A DNA stretch of 13,406 nucleotides from Anaerolineae bacterium (lineage in GTDB: Bacteria > Chloroflexota > Anaerolineae > Anaerolineales > Villigracilaceae): assembly GCA_003694975.1 (NCBI GenBank), contig RFJH01000167.1, positions 1 to 13,406 on the forward strand, given 5' to 3'. Positions 7,317 to 13,293 of the stretch are shown here, one piece after another (within the stretch, counting starts at the first letter, position 1; every line of letters starts with the position of its first letter). The notes below the pieces were generated by a model. It searched no databases. It was not told the origin of the DNA and saw nothing but the letters and a program-made list of their open reading frames with translations. The position numbers and the translations under genes are program-made.

Positions 7317-7624
7317 GCGAAGAAGACCGCCTCCCCGAATCGGCTTACCGATACTTCTGGGAAATTGATCCCGCCCAACTGGACGTTTCCGCGCACCCGC
7401 GCTACGTCATCGAGCGGCTGCTGGAATACGGCGATTTTCCCGAACTGCGCTGGCTCTTCCGCCGCTTCTCCCGTGAGCAGATTGTGGATACCCTGAAGCG
7501 CTCGCGGCGGTTGACGCTGCGCAGCGCCACGTTTTGGGCGCAGGTGATGAGCGTTCCGCGCGAGGATGTGCGATGTTTGAGAGCGCACTTTCAAGAGAGA
7601 CACAATCGAATCTGGCAGCGATAG
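7313..7624 (+). CDS. DUF6922-like small protein, putative antitoxin partner of the AbiEii-type gene
   Basis: The 103-residue product contains YRYFWEIDPAQLD, HPRYVIERLLEYGDFPELRW and RRLTLRSATFWAQVM. This pattern of a short N-terminal strand and helices resembles DUF6922-type proteins, which are commonly encoded just before AbiEii-like nucleotidyltransferases. The role as antitoxin is inferred from that arrangement; no DNA-binding helix-turn-helix is obvious. It starts inside the stop of the deaminase gene (ATGA) with GGAAGAG just upstream, and its last 52 bases are shared with the toxin-like gene in another frame. It therefore appears to be translated as part of the purine operon. Confidence 0.7.
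   Translation: MSEEDRLPESAYRYFWEIDPAQLDVSAHPRYVIERLLEYGDFPELRWLFRRFSREQIVDTLKRSRRLTLRSATFWAQVMSVPREDVRCLRAHFQERHNRIWQR
7562..7566 (+). promoter_or_regulatory. Ribosome binding site fixing the AbiEii-like start
   Basis: GAGGA lies six bases before ATG 7573 and inside the coding sequence of the preceding gene. It supports the internal start at 7573 over the longer open frame from 7534, whose extra residues (MGAGDERSARGCA) look like read-through of the overlapping gene. Confidence 0.6.
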
Positions 7625-8226
7625 GGCAGACGCCGCTGGCTGCGGCGTTTTACCTCGCAGGTGGAACGGCTGTTGCCCTGCATTTGGGGCATCGTTTTTC
7701 CTTTGACCTGGACTTTTTCTCGGAAAAGCATTTCAACGTTGATGAAGTGTTGACCACCTTGAAGAGCCTCGGCGAGGTAAAAACTTTCCAGGCGACTGCC
7801 GATACGTTCAACGGCGAGTTGAACGGTGTGCGCATTAGTTTTTTTCTCTATCCCTATCCGGTGCTGGATGCGTTTTCGCTGTTCTCCGGCGTGCAGATAG
7901 CCACTCTGCGCGACCTGGCAGCCATGAAGGTGGACGCTATCACACGGCGCGGAACAAAACGCGATTTCATTGATTTGTATTTCATCTGCCGTCGGTCGTT
8001 TTCGTTACAGGAGGCGATGGAATACTACTTTATGAAGTTCCGTGCGTTCAACATCAGCGAGATACACGTATATAAGAGCCTGGTGTATTTCGCCGATGCC
8101 GAGGATGATACCCATCCTCAGATGATTCAACCTGTTCGATGGGATGATGTGAAAGCCTTTTTTCAACAAGAGGTACCGCGACTATACCGTCAACGGTTTG
8201 GCGGCGACGGAGATGGGAGTTTTTAG
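7573..8226 (+). CDS. AbiEii-type nucleotidyltransferase (toxin-like)
   Basis: The 217-residue product has the signature of the AbiEii/MNT-like nucleotidyltransferase fold. LAGGTAVAL is at 28-36, RFSFDLDFFS has the metal-binding pair Asp45/Asp47, and Lys119 is in LAAMKVDAI. The family hallmark RGTKRDFIDLYFI is at 126-138. Known AbiEii relatives add nucleotides to target RNAs such as tRNA or tRNA-like substrates and act as toxins or in phage defence. That activity here is inferred. The coding sequence is visibly more A/T-rich and uses more A/T-ending codons than the deaminase genes on either side, hinting at separate ancestry. It overlaps the DUF6922-like gene by 52 bases and ends three bases before the adenine deaminase ATG. 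Confidence 0.85.
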   Translation: MFESALSRETQSNLAAIGQTPLAAAFYLAGGTAVALHLGHRFSFDLDFFSEKHFNVDEVLTTLKSLGEVKTFQATADTFNGELNGVRISFFLYPYPVLDAFSLFSGVQIATLRDLAAMKVDAITRRGTKRDFIDLYFICRRSFSLQEAMEYYFMKFRAFNISEIHVYKSLVYFADAEDDTHPQMIQPVRWDDVKAFFQQEVPRLYRQRFGGDGDGSF

Positions 8227-8229
8227 ACC

Positions 8230-10029
8230 ATGATGTATTCTGTTCAACATTTTCACACCCTCGTTGATGTCGCCATGGGGCGCGAACCGGCGGACCTGGT
8301 CATCCGTCATGGGCAGTGGGTGTGTGTCCAGTCGGGTGAAATTGTGCCCAACACGGATATCGCCATCAAGGACGGACGCATTGCCTATGTGGGCGAGGAC
8401 GCTTCGCATTGCGTCTCGAAGGACACGGTGGTGATTGATGCCGCCGACCGCTATCTGGTGCCTGGGCTGCTCGATGCGCATATGCACGTCGAATCGGGTA
8501 TGGTCACCGTGACCGAATTCGTGCGCGCCGTCGCGCCGCGTGGCACGACCGGCATGTTCATTGACCCGCACGAGATTGCCAACGTCTTCGGGTTGAAGGG
8601 TGTGCGCCTGATGGTGGACGAGGCCGCCGTGCAGCCGATCCACGTCTGGGTGCAGGTGCCCTCCTGTGTGCCCTCCGCCCCCGGCCTGGAGACCCCCGGC
8701 GCCTCGATCGGCCCGGAGGACGTGGCCGAGGCGATGACCTGGGATGGCATCATTGGCCTGGGCGAGGTGATGAATTTCCCCGGCGTGGCCAGTGGGGATG
8801 CGAAGATGCTTGCCGAGATGGCCGAGGCGCGCAAGGCAGGTAAGGTCATCGGTGGTCACTACGCCTCGCCCGATCTGGGGCTGCCGTTCCATGGCTATGT
8901 TGCCGGGGGGGCGGAGGACGATCACGAGGGGACTCGCCTGGAGGACGCGGTGGCACGCGTCCGTCAGGGAATGAAGGCGATGTTGCGCTATGGCTCGGCG
9001 TGGCACGACGTGGCCGCACAGGTCAAGGCGGTGACGAAACTGGGCCTTGACCCGCGTCATTTCATCCTTTGTACCGATGACTCCCATGCCGAGACCCTCT
9101 CCCAGCAGGGCCACATGGACCGTGTCATCCGGCATGCCATTCACGAGGGCTTGTCGCCGATGACCGCCATTCAGATGGCCACCCTCAACACTGCCGAGCA
9201 TTTCGGTTTAAGCCGCGAGGTTGGCATGATCGCGCCCGGTCGCTGGGCGGACGTTTTGCTTGTCAAGGACCTGCGAGAGTTTTTCGCCGACCTGGTCGTG
9301 GCGAAAGGCAGAGTCATCGCGGAGAAAGGCGATTTGCTGATTGAATTGCCGTCGTTCGATTATCCGGAATGGGCACGCCGTTCGGTGCATCTGAAACGCC
9401 CCCTGCAAGCAGACGATTTTCGTTTGCATGTGCCGGAGGAACTGCGAGGTGAGAAGCGCCTGATGGCGAACGTTATCGGCATCATTGAGAATCAGGCTCC
9501 TACCCGCCATCTGCGCCTGGAGGTGCCGGTGGAGGGCGATGAGGTGCAGGTGGATATGGAGCGCGATCTGGCAAAGGTCGCTCTGGTGGAGCGGCATCAT
9601 GGAAGCGGGAGCGTGACGGTTGGCCTGGTGCAGGGCTTCGGTTTCACCGCTCCGTGTGCGGTCGCCTCCACGGTAGCGCATGATAGCCACCACATGGTCG
9701 TCGTCGGCACGCGCGAGGCGGAGATGGCGCTCGCGGCGAACACCCTGGCCGAGGTCGGCGGTGGGCAGGTGGTCGTCAAAGATGGTGAGGTCATTGGCCT
9801 GGTTGAGTTGACCATTGGTGGCCTGATGTCTACAGAGCGCGCGGAGGTGGTCGCACAAAAGGCGGCGGCTATGCTGGATGGCTTCCGCGCCTGTGGCTGC
9901 ACTCTCAACAACCCGAACATGCAACTCAGTCTGCTGGCACTGGCGGTGATCCCCGAACTCCGCATCTCGGATAAGGGCCTCGTGGACGTGAACCGGTTTG
10001 CGCTTGTGCCCGTGCTGGAGACGGTGTAG
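8230..10029 (+). CDS. ade: Adenine deaminase
   Basis: Adenine deaminase hydrolyses adenine to hypoxanthine and ammonia in the cytosol. The 599-residue length fits the bacterial Ade family. Family landmarks are LLDAHMHVESGM with His84/His86 and Glu88, IDPHEIANVFG (111-121), QVPSCVPSAPGLET (142-155), IGLGEVMNFPGV (175-186) and the downstream DDSH motif in the FILCTDDSHAETL segment. The Ade-type C-terminal domain follows from about residue 420 with HHGSGSVTVGLVQGFG and the CTLNNPNMQLSLLAL segment. GGGAG at 8215-8219 lies ten bases before the ATG. A second in-frame ATG follows at once. It sits directly after the toxin-like gene with a three-base gap and before the GntR gene. Hypoxanthine would enter the same oxidation route that yields urate, the predicted product of the first deaminase of the operon. 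Confidence 0.93.
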   Translation: MMYSVQHFHTLVDVAMGREPADLVIRHGQWVCVQSGEIVPNTDIAIKDGRIAYVGEDASHCVSKDTVVIDAADRYLVPGLLDAHMHVESGMVTVTEFVRAVAPRGTTGMFIDPHEIANVFGLKGVRLMVDEAAVQPIHVWVQVPSCVPSAPGLETPGASIGPEDVAEAMTWDGIIGLGEVMNFPGVASGDAKMLAEMAEARKAGKVIGGHYASPDLGLPFHGYVAGGAEDDHEGTRLEDAVARVRQGMKAMLRYGSAWHDVAAQVKAVTKLGLDPRHFILCTDDSHAETLSQQGHMDRVIRHAIHEGLSPMTAIQMATLNTAEHFGLSREVGMIAPGRWADVLLVKDLREFFADLVVAKGRVIAEKGDLLIELPSFDYPEWARRSVHLKRPLQADDFRLHVPEELRGEKRLMANVIGIIENQAPTRHLRLEVPVEGDEVQVDMERDLAKVALVERHHGSGSVTVGLVQGFGFTAPCAVASTVAHDSHHMVVVGTREAEMALAANTLAEVGGGQVVVKDGEVIGLVELTIGGLMSTERAEVVAQKAAAMLDGFRACGCTLNNPNMQLSLLALAVIPELRISDKGLVDVNRFALVPVLETV

Positions 10030-10039
10030 GCAGGTTGGA

Positions 10040-10762
10040 ATGTCGCGCTTTCCTTTTCAGCGGTTGCAATCCGAACTGGCGGAGTTGATTGCTCGTACAC
10101 CACCCGGCGGGCGGTTGCCGTCGGAGCCTGAACTGGCGAAACTGTTGGGTGTTTCGCGTGCCACGTTGCGGGAGGCCATGCGCACGTTTGAGACCCAGGG
10201 CCTGATCCGGCGTCGCCAGGGTTCGGGGACATACGTTGTGGGACGAGTCTCGGTTTTCGAAAGCGGCCTGGAGGTTTTGGAGAGTCTGGAGACCCTCGCA
10301 CGTCGTATGGGACTTTCGCTGCGAGTCTCAGACCTGGTGGTGGAGCGCGTTTTTGCCAACCAGGAACTTGCCGATATATTTGCCTCTCCGTTGGCGATGC
10401 CTCTAACGCGCGTGCGCCGTGTGATGTGGACGGAGGAGAGACCGGTTGCCTATCTTGTGGACATGTTGCCCGAGGAGGTCTTAAAAGCCGAGCAGTTGCC
10501 GGACGATTTCGGTGGCTCGGTGCTGGACTTCCTGCTTGATCGCGGCGACCCGTTGACGGTCGCGCGCGCCGCGATCAGTGCCATTGGCGCGCCGCCCGAT
10601 GTGGCGAAAGCATTGCAGATTCAGCGTGGTGATGTCCTTTTGCATTTCACGTCACGTCTGTACGACACGTCGGGCCGCGTGGTGGATTATGCATTGAGTT
10701 ATTTCATTCCCGGGTATTTTCATTTCCATGTCGTTCGGCGCGTTGTCGCCAATAGCCGTTGA
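10040..10762 (+). CDS. GntR/HutC-family transcriptional regulator
   Basis: The 240-residue product has an N-terminal winged helix at about residues 5-66 (RLPSEPELAKLLGVSRATLR, then GLIRRRQGSGTYV). A UTRA effector-binding domain follows at about 85-235, ending in DYALSYFIPGYFHFHVVRR. Proteins of this HutC subfamily usually repress catabolic operons and release DNA when a pathway metabolite binds. Encoded inside the operon, it likely controls the promoter at 5856-5884 through the palindrome at 5896-5906, giving feedback control; this is inferred. The inducer could be a purine, urate or a ureido compound. ATG 10040 is chosen over an upstream frame opening at 9998, which overlaps the adenine deaminase gene. 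Only a weak ribosome binding site is visible. Confidence 0.9.
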   Translation: MSRFPFQRLQSELAELIARTPPGGRLPSEPELAKLLGVSRATLREAMRTFETQGLIRRRQGSGTYVVGRVSVFESGLEVLESLETLARRMGLSLRVSDLVVERVFANQELADIFASPLAMPLTRVRRVMWTEERPVAYLVDMLPEEVLKAEQLPDDFGGSVLDFLLDRGDPLTVARAAISAIGAPPDVAKALQIQRGDVLLHFTSRLYDTSGRVVDYALSYFIPGYFHFHVVRRVVANSR

Positions 10763-10771
10763 TATCTTCTG

Positions 10772-10788
10772 CGCACTTTTTGAGTGCG
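10772..10788 (+). other. Hairpin between the regulator gene and the ATCase-like gene
   Basis: CGCACT and AGTGCG form a perfect six-base stem around the five-base loop TTTTG, ten bases after the gntR stop. No T-run follows, so it is not a standard terminator. It could be an RNA processing or stability element that adjusts expression of the downstream carbamoyltransferase genes. Confidence 0.45.
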
Positions 10789-10822
10789 TTGGAGTGTGAA
10801 TATCCCAATCTTGCTGAAGTCT

Positions 10823-10828
10823 GGAGGT
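10823..10828 (+). promoter_or_regulatory. Strong ribosome binding site of the ATCase-like gene
   Basis: GGAGGT lies five bases before ATG 10834. It decides the start against a TTG 25 codons upstream at 10759, which overlaps the gntR stop. Confidence 0.8.
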
Positions 10829-10833
10829 ACATC

Positions 10834-11787
10834 ATGCGTAGTTTTGCCGGACGGGACATCCTGTCCCTGAAGAATTTCGAGCGGAACGAGTTCTTCCGTG
10901 TCTTTGAAGTGGCCGAGTACATGGAGCCGATCGCCAAGGCGCGCAAGAACATTGACATGCTCAAGGAGAAGACATTGGTGACGGCGTTCTATCAGCCGTC
11001 AACGCGCACGCGCCTGGCGCATGAGGCGGCGATGATCCGCCTGGGGGGTCAGGTGACCGGCTTCGCCGACGCCCGAATGACTCGCGCAGGCGACTTCTAT
11101 CAGGAGTCTATTAAAGATACGGTGAAGATGCTGGAGTTCTATGGCGATGTGATCGTGATGCGCCATTTCCAGAAGGGGGCTCCGCACGAGGCGGCCAAAT
11201 GGGCTTCGATTCCGGTCATCAACGGTGGCGATGGCTGGGGTGAGCACCCGACCCAGATTCTCACCGATCTCTACACCGTGCTGCGCGAGAAAGGTACGAT
11301 TGACGGCCTGCGCTGGGTGGCCGTCGGCGATATGCGCATGCGCACCATGCACTCGTTGGGCTACGCGCTGACACAGTTCGATTGCCCGATCACGTTCGTC
11401 GCGCCCCCGGGGATGGAATTGCCCGACGAGTACAAGAAGGACTACGAGGCCATGGGCCTGAAGTTCGATTTCGCGGATCACGTGGGGGATGTGATCGGTG
11501 ATGCGGATGTTATCCTCGTTGAGCCGACCGTGCAGCCGGATTACAGCAAGTCGCGTGACGAGCGGAAGGGCGAATTGCCGACCACACCGGATAATTACAA
11601 GATCACCCTGGATTTGCTCAAGAACAAGGCGAAATCAGATGCTATCCTGCTGCACTCCCTGCCGCGCATGGATGAAATTCCTACCGATGTGGATATCAGC
11701 CGCTGGTCTCGCTACTGGCAGGAGGCCTTCAACGGCGTGGTGATGCGCATGGCGCTGCTGGCGCTCGTGCTGGGAGCGATGGAATAG
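10834..11787 (+). CDS. Aspartate-carbamoyltransferase-like enzyme of uncertain acceptor
   Basis: The 317-residue product has the carbamoyltransferase fold: a carbamoyl-phosphate domain with STRTR at 56-60, VMRH at 108-111, EHPTQ at 137-141 and HSLPRMDEI at 274-282. The pattern INGGDGWGEHPTQILTDLYT and the MDEIPTDVD tail place it nearer to PyrB than to ornithine enzymes. However, the E. coli ATCase loop with Ser80/Lys84 (KKGETLADT) is replaced by RAGDFYQESIKDT without an evident Lys. The TRVQ motif with aspartate-binding Arg229 reads EPTVQ (230-234). The equivalent of Arg167 is kept in MRMRTMHSL. The acceptor is therefore probably not aspartate, or is bound differently. No PyrI or pyr gene is adjacent. 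With carbamate kinase and a YgeW-like paralogue in the operon, a catabolic role releasing carbamoyl phosphate from a ureido compound is more likely than pyrimidine synthesis. Confidence 0.8.
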   Translation: MRSFAGRDILSLKNFERNEFFRVFEVAEYMEPIAKARKNIDMLKEKTLVTAFYQPSTRTRLAHEAAMIRLGGQVTGFADARMTRAGDFYQESIKDTVKMLEFYGDVIVMRHFQKGAPHEAAKWASIPVINGGDGWGEHPTQILTDLYTVLREKGTIDGLRWVAVGDMRMRTMHSLGYALTQFDCPITFVAPPGMELPDEYKKDYEAMGLKFDFADHVGDVIGDADVILVEPTVQPDYSKSRDERKGELPTTPDNYKITLDLLKNKAKSDAILLHSLPRMDEIPTDVDISRWSRYWQEAFNGVVMRMALLALVLGAME

Positions 11788-11788
11788 G

Positions 11789-11836
11789 TAGTTAGGTAGT
11801 TGGGTGGTTGGATAGTTAGATAGTTGGGTAGTTGAG
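11789..11836 (+). repeat. Left array: six tandem octamers TAGTTRGR
   Basis: Six head-to-tail 8-base units fill the gap between the ATCase-like stop and the next ATG: TAGTTAGG, TAGTTGGG, TGGTTGGA, TAGTTAGA, TAGTTGGG and TAGTTGAG. The array ends exactly at the ATG at 11837. The TAGG containing the preceding stop codon looks like half of another unit, so the array probably runs into the end of the upstream gene. Confidence 0.9.
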
Positions 11837-12208
11837 ATGGCGCGGATTGAGCGCTTTGAGGATTTGCAGTGTTGGCAGAAGGCCAGGGAACTGGCGAATC
11901 GGGTTTACGAGTTGACGCGCAAAGAAAAATTCGCCCGTGACTTTGAATTGCGCGATCAAATCCGCAGAGCGGCTGGTTCGGTGATGCACAATATCGCCGA
12001 AGGCTTTGACGCCGGCTCGAACGCAGAGTTCATCCGCTTTCTAAAGATGGCTCGTCGCTCGGCCAGTGAAGTGCAATCTCAATTGTATCTGGCTCTGGAT
12101 CAAGACTATATTACTGAGGACGAACTGCGTTTCGTCTACGACCTGGCTACAGAGACCAAGCGGCTCATCAATGGCATGATTGCCTACCTGCGCAAGTCCA
12201 GCCGCTAA
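11837..12208 (+). CDS. Four-helix-bundle protein of the 23S rRNA intervening-sequence (S23/Avd-like) family
   Basis: The 123-residue product begins with RFEDLQCWQKARELANRVYE and contains LRDQIRRAAGSVMHNIAEGF and EFIRFLKMARRSASEVQSQL. These are the hallmark helices of the IVP/TIGR02436 family, which includes proteins encoded in rRNA intervening sequences and the accessory Avd protein of diversity-generating retroelements. Members form pentameric, positively charged bundles and probably bind nucleic acid; their role is not settled. No reverse transcriptase or variable repeat is present here, so it is not a retroelement Avd. The ATG follows directly on the last left-hand octamer, with only a weak GGG as ribosome binding site. 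The gene lies inside the octamer cassette and is unlikely to share the function of the carbamoyltransferases around it. Confidence 0.88.
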   Translation: MARIERFEDLQCWQKARELANRVYELTRKEKFARDFELRDQIRRAAGSVMHNIAEGFDAGSNAEFIRFLKMARRSASEVQSQLYLALDQDYITEDELRFVYDLATETKRLINGMIAYLRKSSR

Positions 12209-12224
12209 CCTCGCCATTCGACCA

Positions 12225-12296
12225 CGAAACCACCCAACTACGAAACCACGAAACTACAGAACTACGGAACTAAGGAACTACGGAACTAAGGAACTA
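12225..12296 (+). repeat. Right array: nine tandem octamers NNNAACYA, inverse of the left array
   Basis: Nine head-to-tail 8-base units are visible: CGAAACCA, CCCAACTA, CGAAACCA, CGAAACTA, CAGAACTA, CGGAACTA, AGGAACTA, CGGAACTA and AGGAACTA. Read on the minus strand they are TAGTT or TGGTT plus three variable bases, the same core as the left array. A degenerate unit may precede them at 12217-12224. The array ends three bases before the next ATG, and the last four units alternate CGG and AGG. Confidence 0.9.
12288..12292 (+). promoter_or_regulatory. Ribosome binding site of the ygeW-like gene, formed by the repeat array
   Basis: AAGGA lies seven bases before ATG 12300 and is made from the junction of the last two octamers. 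It favours 12300 over the longer frame that opens at 12180, whose extra residues are translated repeats. No other Shine-Dalgarno-like sequence is near. Confidence 0.6.
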
Positions 12297-12299
12297 ACT

Positions 12300-13289
12300 A
12301 TGCAAACCGATCTGAGAAACCGCGATCTCATCGGCGACCTCGACTTCAGCAAAGAAGAGGTCGAGACGGTCCTCGATGTGGCCTGGGACCTGAAGCGCAA
12401 GCGCGCCCTGGGCGAGCCGCATCCTTATCTGCGCGATAAAGTGCTGGCGATGCTCTTCTTCTTCAGCAGTACGCGCACGCGCGGCTCGTTTGAGGCCGGC
12501 ATGGCGCAACTGGGCGGCCACGCAGCCTTCATCGAGAGCCGCACCACCCAAATTTCCCACGGCGATACCGAAAAAGAACTCGGCGAAATCTTTGGCCGCT
12601 ATTTCGACGGTATCGCCATCCGCCATGTGGACTGGGGCATCGGCAATCGGTACATCAACCTGGTCGCCGAGGCGGCGCGCGTGCCGGTCTTCAACATGCA
12701 GTGCGAGATTTACCATCCCTTCCAGTGCCTCGCCGACCTGATGACCATCATGGAGAAGAAAGGCCGCGACCTGCGCGGCAAGAAGATGGTCGTCTCGTGG
12801 GCGTATGCCTCTTCGTATCTGAAGCCGATTTCGGTACCGCAATCGCTCATTTTGCAAATGCCGCGCTTCGGCCTGGATGTGGTGCTGGCGCACCCGCCGG
12901 AGTTCAACCTGATGCCCGATATCGTCGAGCAGGCGAAGGAACAGGCGCGCAAATACAAGACCGGCTTCGAAATCATCAGCGACCCCAACGGCATGGAGGA
13001 AGCCTTCAAAGACGCCGATATCATCTACGCCAAATCCTGGGGCCCCTTGCTGACCACGCAAGACCCCGAAGAAGGTAAGCGCATTCAGGATCAATACAAG
13101 CACTGGATCACGGATGCGCGCAAGATGGCGCTGGCGAAGGACGACGCCATCTACATGCACCCCTTGCCTGCCGACCGCGATATCGAGGTCACCAGCGAGG
13201 TGATGGATGGCCCGCATTCGGTCGTCTTCGACGAGGCCGAGAACCGTTTGCACGTTCAGAAGGCCGTCATGGCCCTGACGATGAGGTGA
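12300..13289 (+). CDS. ygeW: Knotted carbamoyltransferase, YgeW-like
   Basis: The 329-residue product has the carbamoyl-phosphate site SSTRTR (STRTR at 57-61) and HPFQCLAD (139-146). It also carries features that resemble the knotted acetylornithine/succinylornithine/YgeW branch: the loop SWAYASSYLKPISVPQ (166-181), AKSWGP (244-249) and HPLPAD (287-292). QISHGDTEKEL resembles the QIAHGET stretch of YgeW. YgeW itself lies in the E. coli anaerobic purine/urate catabolic region, and its substrate is not firmly established. Here it would phosphorolyse a ureido compound to carbamoyl phosphate for the carbamate kinase that starts four bases downstream. No ornithine-type signature such as the SMG loop or HCLP is present, and HPLP replaces the usual HCLP. 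An arginine-biosynthetic acetylornithine enzyme is a less likely alternative because no arg gene is nearby. Confidence 0.82.
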   Translation: MQTDLRNRDLIGDLDFSKEEVETVLDVAWDLKRKRALGEPHPYLRDKVLAMLFFFSSTRTRGSFEAGMAQLGGHAAFIESRTTQISHGDTEKELGEIFGRYFDGIAIRHVDWGIGNRYINLVAEAARVPVFNMQCEIYHPFQCLADLMTIMEKKGRDLRGKKMVVSWAYASSYLKPISVPQSLILQMPRFGLDVVLAHPPEFNLMPDIVEQAKEQARKYKTGFEIISDPNGMEEAFKDADIIYAKSWGPLLTTQDPEEGKRIQDQYKHWITDARKMALAKDDAIYMHPLPADRDIEVTSEVMDGPHSVVFDEAENRLHVQKAVMALTMR

Positions 13290-13293
13290 TGCG

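Larger units (their letters stand above)
11789..12296 (+). mobile_element. Candidate cassette: four-helix-bundle gene bracketed by inverted octamer arrays
   Basis: A single gene of the 23S rRNA intervening-sequence protein family is bracketed by tandem octamers of the TAGTT type on the left and of its reverse complement (AACTA/AACCA) on the right. The arrays are inverted relative to each other and could pair as a long imperfect stem in RNA. No transposase is encoded, so any movement would need outside help. The cassette separates two otherwise functionally linked carbamoyltransferase genes, as expected for an insertion. Mobility is inferred from structure alone. Confidence 0.5.

Noticed and set aside
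10780..10808. Internal promoter for the carbamoyltransferase genes
   Set aside because: TTGAGT resembles a -35 box, but no -10-like hexamer sits 16-18 bases downstream; GAATAT is only 12 bases away.
10759..10833. TTG start extending the ATCase-like protein by 25 residues
   Set aside because: The added segment is unlike the family N-terminus and contains the hairpin. ATG 10834 has GGAGGT at an ideal five-base distance.
11789..12296. CRISPR array or diversity-generating retroelement
   Set aside because: The repeats are 8 bases long with no spacers of regular length, so this is not CRISPR. An Avd-like protein is present, but there is no reverse transcriptase or template/variable repeat pair in the window.
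12180..12299. N-terminal extension of the ygeW-like protein by 40 residues
   Set aside because: The extra residues are translated octamer repeats and overlap the four-helix-bundle gene. The family N-terminus matches a start at 12300.
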